Assembly: GCF_900113005.1 (NCBI RefSeq)
Contig: NZ_FONW01000002.1
Coordinates: forward strand, 434,001-498,000
Direction of reading: 5' to 3'
From: Sunxiuqinia elliptica
Lineage (GTDB): Bacteria; Bacteroidota; Bacteroidia; Bacteroidales; Prolixibacteraceae
DNA: 64,000 nucleotides
In this document: piece after piece, positions 7,335 to 15,671 of the stretch
Numbering within the stretch: position 1 is the first letter of the stretch
Layout: every line of letters begins with the position of its first letter
The notes under the pieces: generated by a model
What the model saw: the letters and a program-made list of their open reading frames with translations, nothing else
The model's database searches: none
What the model was told of the DNA's origin: nothing
Made by a program: the position numbers and the translations under genes

Positions 7335-8114
7335 ATGAGCACAACAAAATTACATGTACTATACTTTAGCGCGACAGGAACAAGTCGGAAAATTGTTCGG
7401 GCCATTGCTTCAGGCATGGGTGAGGTGGATCGCGAGTTAGACTTAACCTTATTGAAAGACCGTCAGCAGTCCCATCGGTTTACCGATCAGGATGTGGTGG
7501 TCGTTGGCGTTCCGGTTTATGCCGGGCGAGTGCCGGTGTTGCTGAGTAATTACTTTCAGCAGTTGCAGGGGCAGGATACGCCGGTGGTTTTGGTGGTGGT
7601 GTATGGCAACCGCGATTACGACGATGCCTTGCTGGAACTGAAAGACCTGTTTGAAACCAATGGCTTTCGGGGAATTGCTGCCGGAGCATTTGTTGGAGAG
7701 CATTCCTACTCTTCGAAGGTGGCTACCGCTCGCCCCGATGCAGATGACCTGGAAACGGCACGGGCCTTTGGCGAAGAAATCAGGCAGAAGTTGGCTGCTA
7801 ATGAGCATGGGCATTTGCTCGAAGTAAAGGGAAATTACCCTTACAAGGAATTGGTCGCGATGCCGCCAATGGCTCCCGAAACCAATGCATTGTGCACCAA
7901 TTGTGGCTTATGTGCCGAGCATTGCCCTACCGAAGCCATTGACTTTAACGACTGCCGCCAGGTGGATGCTTCGTCCTGTATTCGCTGCTGCAGCTGCGTT
8001 AAACGCTGCCCGCTTGATGCCAAGTCGTTTCAGCATGAGCGGATTGTAGGAATCACCCACTACCTGGTCGATCATTTCAGTGCTATCAGGAAAGAACCGG
8101 AGACCTTTTTGTAG
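7335..8114 (+). CDS. Flavodoxin-like / 2[4Fe-4S] ferredoxin fusion (EFR1-like)
   Basis: 259-residue cytosolic electron-transfer protein. Residues about 1-150 are a flavodoxin fold with the FMN-phosphate loop YFSATGTSRKIV. The C-terminus carries two ferredoxin motifs, CTNCGLCAEHCP and CIRCCSCVKRCP, for two [4Fe-4S] clusters. Fusions of this kind occur in anaerobes and facultative anaerobes and shuttle electrons between ferredoxin-type and flavin carriers; the partner here is unknown. An unusually good Shine-Dalgarno AGGAGGA (7324-7330) lies 4 nt before the ATG, rare in this phylum. It stands alone between the repeat mosaic and dapL, and no operon partner is seen. Confidence 0.85.
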   Translation: MSTTKLHVLYFSATGTSRKIVRAIASGMGEVDRELDLTLLKDRQQSHRFTDQDVVVVGVPVYAGRVPVLLSNYFQQLQGQDTPVVLVVVYGNRDYDDALLELKDLFETNGFRGIAAGAFVGEHSYSSKVATARPDADDLETARAFGEEIRQKLAANEHGHLLEVKGNYPYKELVAMPPMAPETNALCTNCGLCAEHCPTEAIDFNDCRQVDASSCIRCCSCVKRCPLDAKSFQHERIVGITHYLVDHFSAIRKEPETFL

Positions 8115-8204
8115 ACAGTGAACAAAACTTGTTGCTGGGCGGTTGGGAGCATTACCAAATCGTAAAATCCGAACAGGCATTTAGGCTATGAACAGTCAAT
8201 TTTG

Positions 8205-8212
8205 TACCTTTG
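8205..8212 (+). promoter_or_regulatory. Putative -7 promoter element of dapL
   Basis: TACCTTTG matches TAnnTTTG. It lies 56 nt upstream of the dapL ATG, leaving an AT-rich leader (AAAGAAAATAACTATAAAAAC) of the kind that helps translation initiation in Bacteroidota. Confidence 0.5.
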
Positions 8213-8268
8213 TGCGCCTGAATTTGAACAATTTTAAAGAAAATAACTATAAAAACTAAAGAATTGAT

Positions 8269-9498
8269 ATGGCATTGATTAATGAGCATTATCTGAAATT
8301 GCAAGCGGGATACTTATTCCCCGAGATTGGACGACGCGTGAGCGAATTTGCGGCAGCCAACCCCGATAAGAAGATTATCCGCATGGGCATTGGCGATGTG
8401 ACCCAACCGTTGGTTCCTACCGTGCTAAAAGCATTTCATGAAGGCGTTGATGAGCAAGGTACCGCTGCTACATTTAAAGGCTATGGACCAGAGCAAGGTT
8501 ACGAATTCCTGCGTAAGGCAATCGCCGAAAATGCTTATCAGGCCAACGGCATCGATATTCCGGCTGATGATATTATCGTGTCAGACGGCTCGAAATGTGA
8601 TACCGGAAATATTCAGGAAATTTTTGGCGCCGACAATAAAATTGCCATTTGCGACCCGGTTTACCCAGTATATGCCGACACTACGGTGATGTCTGGAAAA
8701 ACAGGAACTTGCCAGGCCAATGGTTACTACGAAGGAGTGATTTACATGCCTTGTACCGAAGAGAATGGCTTTACCCCTGAGTTGCCTACTGAGCGTCCTG
8801 ACCTGATTTTCCTTTGCTACCCGAACAACCCAACGGGAACCGTGGCCAGCAAAGAAGAGTTGACCAAGTGGGTGAACTATGCACGCGAAAACAAATGCAT
8901 CATCTTGTTCGACGCGGCTTACGAAGCATTTATTACCGATCCGGCTATTCCTCGTTCGATTTACGAAATTGAAGGAGCGAAAGATGTGGCCATCGAATTC
9001 CGCAGTTTCTCAAAAACAGCTGGATTTACCGGAACACGTTGTGCATTTACGGTTATTCCTGAAGAAGTGAAAGCTTACGACAGCGAAGGCAATGCTCACT
9101 CAGTGAAAAAATTGTGGTTACGCCGTCATTCAACCAAGTTCAATGGCGTATCGTACCCAGTGCAAAAAGCAGCAGCAGCGGTTTACACGCCAGAAGGCAA
9201 GAAAGAAGTAGAAGAAGTGATTGCTTACTACTTGGAAAACGCTCGTATCATGCGCGAAGCATTGAAAGAAATTGGTTACACGGTGTATGGCGGTGTAAAC
9301 GCTCCTTACGTATGGGTGAAAACCAAAGGCGGAATGAGCTCTTGGGATTTCTTCGACAAAGTGTTGAACGAAGCAAACGTAGTGGGTACTCCTGGTTCTG
9401 GCTTTGGACCAGCGGGAGAAGGATACTTCCGCTTTTCAGCTTTCGCAGGCCGTGACAATGTCTTGGAAGCAATGGAGCGCATCAAAAACTTGAGCTAA
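8269..9498 (+). CDS. dapL: LL-diaminopimelate aminotransferase
   Basis: Converts tetrahydrodipicolinate directly to LL-DAP with glutamate as amino donor, bypassing the succinylase/acetylase steps of lysine and peptidoglycan synthesis. 409 residues, standard DapL length; class I/II PLP aminotransferase fold. The N-terminal [20 protein letters not shown] and [10 protein letters not shown] are DapL-typical, CYPNNPTGT is the cofactor-contacting loop, and [12 protein letters not shown] holds the PLP lysine (SxxKxxxFxGxR). Its product would feed the DapF step; a DapF-family gene lies 2.7 kb upstream on the other strand, beyond the repeat block. A strong terminator follows, so it appears monocistronic. 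Confidence 0.96.
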   Translation: MALINEHYLKLQAGYLFPEIGRRVSEFAAANPDKKIIRMGIGDVTQPLVPTVLKAFHEGVDEQGTAATFKGYGPEQGYEFLRKAIAENAYQANGIDIPADDIIVSDGSKCDTGNIQEIFGADNKIAICDPVYPVYADTTVMSGKTGTCQANGYYEGVIYMPCTEENGFTPELPTERPDLIFLCYPNNPTGTVASKEELTKWVNYARENKCIILFDAAYEAFITDPAIPRSIYEIEGAKDVAIEFRSFSKTAGFTGTRCAFTVIPEEVKAYDSEGNAHSVKKLWLRRHSTKFNGVSYPVQKAAAAVYTPEGKKEVEEVIAYYLENARIMREALKEIGYTVYGGVNAPYVWVKTKGGMSSWDFFDKVLNEANVVGTPGSGFGPAGEGYFRFSAFAGRDNVLEAMERIKNLS

Positions 9499-9535
9499 GC
9501 AGCAGTTGTTTGATGCTGACTTAAAATAAAACAGC

Positions 9536-9568
9536 AAGCCCCGGTAAGTTTCTTATCGGGGCTTTTTG
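9536..9568 (+). terminator. Rho-independent terminator of dapL
   Basis: AAGCCCCGGTAAG / CTTATCGGGGCTT stem with a TTT loop, followed by a T-tract, 37 nt after the dapL stop. Confidence 0.9.
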
Positions 9569-9572
9569 TTCC

Positions 9573-9620
9573 CGAGAGAGCAAAGGGCAGAGAGCAGAGA
9601 GCATGGGGCGAAGAGTCATG
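9573..9620. repeat. Purine-rich AGAGC repeat fragment
   Basis: GAGAGAGCAAAGGGCAGAGAGCAGAGAGCATGGGGCG belongs to the same purine-rich family as 10700-10780 and, in complement, as 5711-5775 and 6795-6850. Confidence 0.6.
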
Positions 9621-9931
9621 GCAGCTTGGCTTAAACAGAGGTGGGGTGTTGGCTGTTGCTAAAAGAGATAAAGAATGTTAAAAGCTTTTAAGCTTTGTTT
9701 ACAGCGAAGGCCAGAAAGCGTATAAATGCTATTTTTGTTAACTCCAAGGCTTTGACAGCGAAGATTGATGGACGGTGTTGTAAGAAAAAGTACTTTTGGC
9801 GCATCCTTTTGCGGCTTTTCGCGATCTATAAAGAATAGTGGATAAACGTAGCGCAAATGCAAAGGAGACGTCAAAGGGGTGTGGGGGAGAATAAGTCAGG
9901 TGGCGGACGAGGACTAACTAATAATAAGCAG
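9621..9931. other. Spacer without a supported gene
   Basis: About 310 nt. It contains a 71-codon minus-strand frame (9659-9874) that resembles intergenic filler, not a protein, and no clear promoter or RNA. The plus-strand frame upstream of the MKRLIIL start (from 9857) is rich in Gly/Arg/Gln and is probably untranslated leader. Confidence 0.5.
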
Positions 9932-10693
9932 ATGAAGAGACTGATTATTTTAATCGTATGCATAGGATTGCTTCCGGTTTCCAAGGTGTTGGGGCAGGAC
10001 TTGGCAGATATTGATCCGATCCTGATTCACCTGAAAGGGCAAATCCTGAATCGTGAAGATGGGTTGCCGGTTCCTTATGTGCATGTGGTCAACATGCGTA
10101 CGCACGGCGGAACAACAACCAACTACCAGGGAACATTTTCTATGGAAATGCTTAATGTAGATAGTCTGGCAATCTCAGCCATGGGCTTTATGAAAGAGTA
10201 TATTCACGTTCCTCCCAAGCATAATCCCGACAGTGTATTGACGATTTGGGTGCGCCCGGTGCGCTTTGCCATTGGTGAAGTTGAAGTAAAAGGCAAGTCC
10301 AATGCAATGGATATGGAAGGGATTTCAACTGGAAAACCAGTGGATATTGATCCGGAACTCCGGGGAGATGCATTCAATACAAAACCACCTTGGTATGCCG
10401 CTGTTTTTGCCCCGGCCTCATTCATTCAGTATCATACCAGTCGCCGCGAACGGGAAAAGCGGGAAGTGCGCAAAGCAATGATTTCCGAAAAGCGTTGGGC
10501 TTACCTTTCTCAGTACTACAACAAAGATCTGGTGATGGAGCTAACAGGCCTGGAGGAAGCCGAAGCTGATACATTCATGATTTACTTCAACTCTAAAGGG
10601 ATGCTGAACCAGGTGAATAATGATTACGAAGTTCGCGAAGCCATTCTGGAGCAGTTTGAGGAGTACACGAAGGAGAAAGAATTGGCCGAGTAG
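9932..10693 (+). CDS. Exported carboxypeptidase-regulatory-like domain protein
   Basis: 253-residue secreted or periplasmic protein of unknown function. I chose ATG 9932 instead of the upstream 9857 because it places a clean signal peptide (MKRLIILIVCIGLLP, cleavage near VLGQ) at the N-terminus. Residues about 30-120 form a CarboxypepD_reg-like beta-sandwich (LKGQILNREDGLPVPYVHV, GGTTTNYQGTFSM, followed by IWVRPV and IGEVEVKG), the domain found at the start of TonB-dependent receptors and DUF5686 proteins. The remaining 100 residues are charged and helical, with no barrel. Possibly an accessory of an outer-membrane complex. It is flanked by repeat-rich spacers. Confidence 0.75.
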   Translation: MKRLIILIVCIGLLPVSKVLGQDLADIDPILIHLKGQILNREDGLPVPYVHVVNMRTHGGTTTNYQGTFSMEMLNVDSLAISAMGFMKEYIHVPPKHNPDSVLTIWVRPVRFAIGEVEVKGKSNAMDMEGISTGKPVDIDPELRGDAFNTKPPWYAAVFAPASFIQYHTSRREREKREVRKAMISEKRWAYLSQYYNKDLVMELTGLEEAEADTFMIYFNSKGMLNQVNNDYEVREAILEQFEEYTKEKELAE

Positions 10694-10699
10694 CAGAAA

Positions 10700-10780
10700 A
10701 CTAAGAGCATAGGGCATAGAGCTAAGAGCGAAGAGCAGGGAGGAAAAAAGGAAAATGGAAACGGGAAACGGGATGGATAG
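10700..10780. repeat. Purine-rich dispersed repeat, inverted relative to the 6.8-kb copy
   Basis: AAGAGCATAGGGCATAGAGC, then GAGCGAAGAGCAGGGAGG, AAAAAAGGAAAATGGAAACG and GGAAACGGGATGG. Its reverse complement aligns almost base for base with 6788-6850 (CCATCCCGTTTCC...CTCTGCTCTTCGCTCTTAG). Confidence 0.8.
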
Positions 10781-11036
10781 ATTGTTTCACTTGTGTAATA
10801 GTCTTAGAATATGACATCTCTACTTTACCGTTAGTTGAAAAAGCGCGTAGAATGGAAAATTTGGCCAGGGCCAGCGATGGCTGGTGAGTGTTCGGTGAAT
10901 TCGTTTTTGTTAAGCCGGTTTTCTTGTTTCGGAAGCATATCTATTCTAATCTTCCGATCTTCTAATCTTCTAACTTTCCAAATAGTATGTCTATCTGAAT
11001 TCTTTTTACGAACTTTGCAGCGATTGAAATCAAATT
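10781..11036. other. Spacer and leader upstream of rluB
   Basis: No gene. It contains a low-complexity stretch ATCTTCCGATCTTCTAATC near 10950 and, just before the rluB start, ACGAACTTTGC, which resembles a -7 region (NAnnTTTG with one mismatch). Confidence 0.5.
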
Positions 11037-11855
11037 ATGACAAAAAAGAATTTTACGGAAGGACGCCAGTTTTCAGATCAGAAGAAAACGGATCAGGAAT
11101 CCCACAGTGGATCAGGGAAAAAGCTACAGGTACTAAAAAAAATGGATCGGGAGATTCGTTTGAATAAATTTATAGCCAATGCCGGTATTTGCTCCCGTCG
11201 TGATGCGGATCAGTTGATTGAGAAAGGGGACATTAAGGTGAATGGCGAGGTGGTCACCAGCCTGGGACATAAAGTGACAACCAAAGATGAGGTTACTTAC
11301 AAAGGGAAAGTGATTAGCGCTGAGCGGAAAGTATATGTCTTGCTGAATAAACCCAAAGGCTTTGTAACCACTATGGATGATCCGCATGCGGAGAAAAAAG
11401 TGATTTCGTTGGTGAAGCACGCTTGCCAGGAACGGATTTATCCGGTTGGACGCTTGGATAAGGACACCACCGGACTGTTGTTGTTTACCAACGATGGCGA
11501 GTTGGCGGCCAAGCTGACACACCCCAGTTACGAGAAAAAGAAAATTTACCACGTTTTTCTAGATAAAGATTTTACCCGCGAAGATATGGAGCAGGTAAAG
11601 CAAGGACTTGAACTTGAAGATGGATTTATTGCAGCCGACGCGATCAGCTATGTGATTGCAGATGATAAGCGTCAGGTAGGCATCGAAATTCACTCAGGAA
11701 AGAACCGTATTGTACGACGGATTTTTGCTCATTTGGGCTACCGGGTGATTCGTTTGGACCGCGTGGTGTTTGCCGGTTTGACGAAGAAAAATGTACCTCG
11801 TGGAAAGTGGCGCTTCCTGACCGATAAGGAAGTTGGGTTTTTAAAAATGAGTTAA
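11037..11855 (+). CDS. rluB: 16S/23S rRNA pseudouridine synthase, RsuA/RluB family
   Basis: Isomerises a specific rRNA uridine to pseudouridine. Residues about 42-100 are an S4 RNA-binding domain (RLNKFIANAGICSRRDADQLI). The catalytic domain has GRLDKDTTGLLLFTNDG with the essential Asp of the RLD motif, and ends with GKNRIVRRIFAHLGY and LDRV. A 40-residue hydrophilic N-terminal extension rich in Lys/Ser/Gln precedes the S4 domain; an internal Met at MDREIRLNKF could be an alternative start. The family is certain, but the exact target (RluB, RluE, RluF or RsuA type) is not. A gap of 38 nt separates it from the sigma-factor gene, so read-through is possible. Confidence 0.9.
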   Translation: MTKKNFTEGRQFSDQKKTDQESHSGSGKKLQVLKKMDREIRLNKFIANAGICSRRDADQLIEKGDIKVNGEVVTSLGHKVTTKDEVTYKGKVISAERKVYVLLNKPKGFVTTMDDPHAEKKVISLVKHACQERIYPVGRLDKDTTGLLLFTNDGELAAKLTHPSYEKKKIYHVFLDKDFTREDMEQVKQGLELEDGFIAADAISYVIADDKRQVGIEIHSGKNRIVRRIFAHLGYRVIRLDRVVFAGLTKKNVPRGKWRFLTDKEVGFLKMS

Positions 11856-11893
11856 TGTAATTATTCGCACAAGTCCAGACTAATACCATTACT

Positions 11894-12376
11894 TTGGAAA
11901 AGGAATTTGTTCAGATCATATCACAAAATCAGGGAATTATACATAAGGTATGCTCCATTTATTGTGATTCGGAGGAGGATCGCCGCGATCTGTTCCAGGA
12001 AATCCTGGCACAGCTGTGGAAATCTTTTCCTTCATTTCGGAACGAAGCCAAATTTACAACCTGGATGTATCGTGTTGCGCTGAATACAGCTATAACCAGT
12101 TTTAAAAAAGATAAGCGAAAACCGGATCAAAGCAATCTGGAGATCGAGAACTTTCAGTTGGCCGTCGAAGAGTACGATCATGAAACGGAAGAGCAGATTA
12201 AACTACTCTACAAGGCGATTGCCAACCTAAGTGGGATTGAAAAATCCATTGTGCTGTTGTACCTCGAAAACAAAAAATACGAGGAAATTGCGGAAATAAC
12301 CGGAATCACTCAGAACTATGTGCGTGTTAAGATGAACCGGATTAAAAAGAAGTTGAAAAAATACATGGACAGTTAA
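11894..12376 (+). CDS. ECF-type RNA polymerase sigma factor
   Basis: 160-residue sigma-70-family factor with only regions 2 and 4. Region 2 includes DSEEDRRDLFQEILAQLW and FTTWMYRVALNTAI; region 4 has EEIAEITGITQNYVRVKMNR, the -35-binding helix-turn-helix. It directs RNA polymerase to a small stress or envelope regulon. No in-frame ATG exists near the expected N-terminus, so a TTG start at 11894 is inferred. Ten nt downstream lies a four-TM protein that may hold or sense for it, then a DUF5686 outer-membrane protein overlapping that gene: a likely three-gene transcription unit. No canonical FecR or zinc anti-sigma gene is adjacent. Confidence 0.88.
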   Translation: MEKEFVQIISQNQGIIHKVCSIYCDSEEDRRDLFQEILAQLWKSFPSFRNEAKFTTWMYRVALNTAITSFKKDKRKPDQSNLEIENFQLAVEEYDHETEEQIKLLYKAIANLSGIEKSIVLLYLENKKYEEIAEITGITQNYVRVKMNRIKKKLKKYMDS

Positions 12377-12386
12377 ATCCAGCGAA

Positions 12387-13070
12387 ATGGAACTGAAAGA
12401 TTTAAAATCGGCTTGGAGCAAGTTTTCATCCAGCGATGCCAACCGGCATCAGTTGGGAGAGGAGGCGATTTATGACTTGCTGCGAAAACGGACAAAGAGT
12501 TTGATGGAGCGGATCGACCGCAACATCAAAATTGGCTTTGGAGTCTTGTTGCTCCTGACCTTGTTCTTTGGGCTGGACGATTACCTGTTTACGCCCCTTG
12601 CTACTTCCGATTATGAATCTACGCCTCTTTGGATTCAGTTGATGGAGTGGTCTGGCATCCTGTTCATTGTTGGTTCTTTCATTTATTTCTGGATAAGTTA
12701 TCGTTCGGCTACAAAAGATTACTCGCAAAGCAATGATTTATCGCGGGTACTAAACTCCATGATCCGTATTTTGTATGCTTATCAACGTTTGTTTTTCCTC
12801 GCTCTGGGGATTTTGCTCTTGGTGCTTAGTATCAGCTTTGTAACCGGTATGGTGATGGGCGTTGAGCTAAAAGCCATTGAGTTGGGAACGGATGTTGGAG
12901 AGGTAGGAAGCTCACCCCGAATGGTTCGCAGCATCCTGATTGGGATAGCTGGGTTGTTGGTGATTATCAGCTTGCTTTTCGTGGCTTTTCGTTGGGGATT
13001 CCGCAAGCTTTATGGCAACTATATCAGTAAGTTAAAAGATACACGCAAAGAACTGGATGAGATTGAATAA
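12387..13070 (+). CDS. Four-TM inner-membrane protein, candidate regulator of the adjacent ECF sigma factor
   Basis: 227 residues of unrecognised family. The N-terminal about 50 residues are soluble and start MELKDLKSAWSKFSS, followed by helices at about 50-70 (IGFGVLLLLTLFFGL), 90-110, 130-155 and 175-205. A short soluble N-terminus plus membrane helices directly after an ECF sigma gene is the layout of anti-sigma factors, but I see no ZAS or FecR-type motif, so this role is inference. The stop codon overlaps the next gene's start by 14 nt, implying coupled translation. Confidence 0.6.
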   Translation: MELKDLKSAWSKFSSSDANRHQLGEEAIYDLLRKRTKSLMERIDRNIKIGFGVLLLLTLFFGLDDYLFTPLATSDYESTPLWIQLMEWSGILFIVGSFIYFWISYRSATKDYSQSNDLSRVLNSMIRILYAYQRLFFLALGILLLVLSISFVTGMVMGVELKAIELGTDVGEVGSSPRMVRSILIGIAGLLVIISLLFVAFRWGFRKLYGNYISKLKDTRKELDEIE

Positions 13071-15495
13071 GAAGGTCAGGCTAAAAATCGCATGGTTGGT
13101 TTGGTTTAGCTTGGCTGTTGTTCAGCTTTCAGCTCAAACCCTTAGTCTTCGTGTTGTTGAGGCTGACTCTTCCCGTCCGTTACCTTTTGTCAATATTCTT
13201 TTTGATTTTCAAAACCGAGGAACCACCACCAATATTGATGGTTATTTTACGGTTAATGCAGCTGAGGTTGACAGCATTGGCTTATCGTATGTTGGTTATA
13301 ATTCGATGCGCTTGGCTGTAAGTCAATTGAGTGATGGAGCTCAAGTTCGTATGGAGCAAAAAAACAATTGGCTGGATGAGATTCAGGTGGTTCCGGGCGA
13401 TAACCCGGCCGATGCGGTCATGCAGCGGGTGGTTCAGAACCGGGAGATCCACCGACCCCGAAATTTAGACTCCTACCAATACCAGGCTTACAATAAGTTG
13501 ACCTTTATGCTGTCGGATGAAACGCGCGAACGTTTTTTTGAAACTGTAGGAGGAGCAAGCGATTCCAGCAAGCAAAGACTTCGGGAATTAATTGATCAGC
13601 AGTATCTTTTTTTAATGGAGTCGGTGAGCCGGAAGGTGTATCAAAAACCTCAGAAAGAGAAGGAAGTGGTGATTGCCAGCCGGGTTTCGGGTTTGGAGGA
13701 TCCATCATTCTTTTTGTTGGCCACCCAGTTACAATCGTTTACGTTTTACCAGGACTACATTCGCTTGTTTGAAAAGGAGTTTTTATCACCTATCTCGCAA
13801 AACTCGTGGAACAAATACCTGTTTCAACTGGAAGAAACTTTAAATACTCCCGATGGCGATAGCTTGTTTGTCATTCGCTTTCAACCTCGAAAAAATAGAA
13901 ACTTTGATGGAGTCAAAGGGGTGCTGACGATCAGTTCAGACGGGTACGCCATTGAATCTCTTCGGGCCGAAGCTGCCGAAAACACCAGCAGGAATGTGGC
14001 TTTGTCCATCGAGCAGGTGTATGATCAGCTGCCCACCGGTGAGTGGTTCCCGAAAGCTTTGAATTCGGAAATCCTGTTTTCAGGGGTGAACTTGCCGGGA
14101 AGCGGACTGCCTGCGCAAGCTGTGAAAATGAAAGCCTTGGGGAAAAGTTACTTGATGAATCGGGAGGTGAATGTCCCGATTGCCAATCAACAGTTGAAAG
14201 GGCCATCGCTGAGTGTTGATCCTTCAGCCACGCGTCAGCCGGATGATCAATGGAACAAGTACCGTTCGGTACCTCTTTCGCAACAAGACTCTTCCATTTA
14301 TTGGTTCACAGATAGCTTGGGGCAACGAATTAACCTCGATGCGAAAATGAAAGCCGTTGAATCAATGGCTAGCTGGCGCTTTCCGATTGGTAAAGTTGAT
14401 GTGTTGATGGATCGGCTTGCAGGTATGAATAAGTTTGAAGGCCTGCAATTGGGGATGGCGCTGGAAACCAACCCTCGCTTGAGCCGAACGCTTCGTTTGG
14501 GAAGTTATTGGCGCTACGGTTTTAGCGATGATCAAGCTAAATATGGTGGCTCGGTTCATTATCGGGTTGACTCCGTGAGTAACACCCATGTGTTTGCAAC
14601 TTATGAAAATGATGTGCGGGAAGATGGGGTTTTCGATTTCTTGGAGCAGCCCAAACCGTTTATTTCCCAGCAACTGGACGATTGGTTTCGACGTCATTTC
14701 TCCTATCACGAGACCTACCAGCTTGGTGTTGAGGGAAGGCTTTTCCCATCCTTGCTGATGCAGGGCTTCTTGAAGCATTATCGGTTGAAGGATCCTACTT
14801 TCGTTCGTTTGCCATTGTTGCCACAGCCTCAGGATTATATGCTAATTGGAGGGCAATTGCGGATGACTTTCAAAGAGCGGCTGTTCCGAAAAAGGGGCGA
14901 AATTTATTCGTTGGGTGGGCGCTATCCGGTATTGAACTTGCATTATGAGCGCTCGTTAAAAAGATGGTCTGATCGGCCGTTGCGGATTCTGGAAATGAAG
15001 TTATCCGACTCGTATCGCTTAAGAAACCTGGGGGAGTTTGAGGCGATTATCTTGGCTTCGTTGCGAAATTCAGGAGGTGTTGCTAATTTGCTGGCTAGTC
15101 CGCCAGCTTCAAGTTCACGCTTACTTTCGTTTTACAACGACGAGTCTTTTGCCACCATGCAAGCCAATGAGTTTGTTGCCGATCGTTTTATTGCTTTGTT
15201 CTGGCGACACAACTTTGGCTCTTTACTTTTCAAATATCGAAAGTTACGTCCGGATATTTCCTTGGCATTCAATGCTGGAATTGGATCTACTGAATACGAT
15301 GGGCAAGTTGGCTTTGACGAGCGCTTTTTGTCGCCCCGTAAAGGGTATTTCGAAGCCGGACTGCTACTGTCTAAATTAATTCGCTTGGGGCTGTTTAACT
15401 TCGGAGGAGGTGCTTTTTATCGCTTAGGTGCTTACCAATTTGATTCGTTTGGCGATAATCTGGCCCTGAAGTTTACGATTGACCTTGCGATTTAA
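13057..15495 (+). CDS. DUF5686 / carboxypeptidase-regulatory-like outer-membrane protein
   Basis: 812 residues. Signal peptide (hydrophobic IAWLVWFSLAVVQL, cleavage near LSAQ), then a CarboxypepD_reg-like domain at about 28-110 (RPLPFVNILFDFQNRGTTTN, YVGYNSMRL) and a long beta-rich region typical of DUF5686 proteins. The C-terminal half has alternating amphipathic strands and ends ALKFTIDLAI with a hydrophobic terminal residue, consistent with an outer-membrane barrel. Function of the family is unknown; it is common in Bacteroidota. The overlapping upstream genes suggest it is under the ECF sigma factor's control or is its surface target. Confidence 0.85.
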   Translation: MRLNKKVRLKIAWLVWFSLAVVQLSAQTLSLRVVEADSSRPLPFVNILFDFQNRGTTTNIDGYFTVNAAEVDSIGLSYVGYNSMRLAVSQLSDGAQVRMEQKNNWLDEIQVVPGDNPADAVMQRVVQNREIHRPRNLDSYQYQAYNKLTFMLSDETRERFFETVGGASDSSKQRLRELIDQQYLFLMESVSRKVYQKPQKEKEVVIASRVSGLEDPSFFLLATQLQSFTFYQDYIRLFEKEFLSPISQNSWNKYLFQLEETLNTPDGDSLFVIRFQPRKNRNFDGVKGVLTISSDGYAIESLRAEAAENTSRNVALSIEQVYDQLPTGEWFPKALNSEILFSGVNLPGSGLPAQAVKMKALGKSYLMNREVNVPIANQQLKGPSLSVDPSATRQPDDQWNKYRSVPLSQQDSSIYWFTDSLGQRINLDAKMKAVESMASWRFPIGKVDVLMDRLAGMNKFEGLQLGMALETNPRLSRTLRLGSYWRYGFSDDQAKYGGSVHYRVDSVSNTHVFATYENDVREDGVFDFLEQPKPFISQQLDDWFRRHFSYHETYQLGVEGRLFPSLLMQGFLKHYRLKDPTFVRLPLLPQPQDYMLIGGQLRMTFKERLFRKRGEIYSLGGRYPVLNLHYERSLKRWSDRPLRILEMKLSDSYRLRNLGEFEAIILASLRNSGGVANLLASPPASSSRLLSFYNDESFATMQANEFVADRFIALFWRHNFGSLLFKYRKLRPDISLAFNAGIGSTEYDGQVGFDERFLSPRKGYFEAGLLLSKLIRLGLFNFGGGAFYRLGAYQFDSFGDNLALKFTIDLAI

Positions 15496-15634
15496 TGTGG
15501 AATTTACACTGTAATTTTGTTTGATAATAAGGAGTTTAACCGGCTTGGAAGCTTCTGGAAGAGTAATTAGCTTAGAATAAGCTTAGCTTAATGAAAATTA
15601 ACGACTTGATTTTTAACAACTAAAAGGATATTGT

Positions 15635-15642
15635 TATCTTTG
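15635..15642 (+). promoter_or_regulatory. Putative -7 promoter element of era
   Basis: TATCTTTG, a perfect TAnnTTTG match, 29 nt before the era ATG. The upstream TTG is farther away than the usual spacing. Confidence 0.5.
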
Positions 15643-15671
15643 CCGAGCTTTTTAAAAAGGAGAATTGTTTC

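Noticed and set aside
9659-9874. 71-codon minus-strand ORF
   Set aside because: No signal, domain or conserved-looking feature; overlaps the leader of the exported protein gene.
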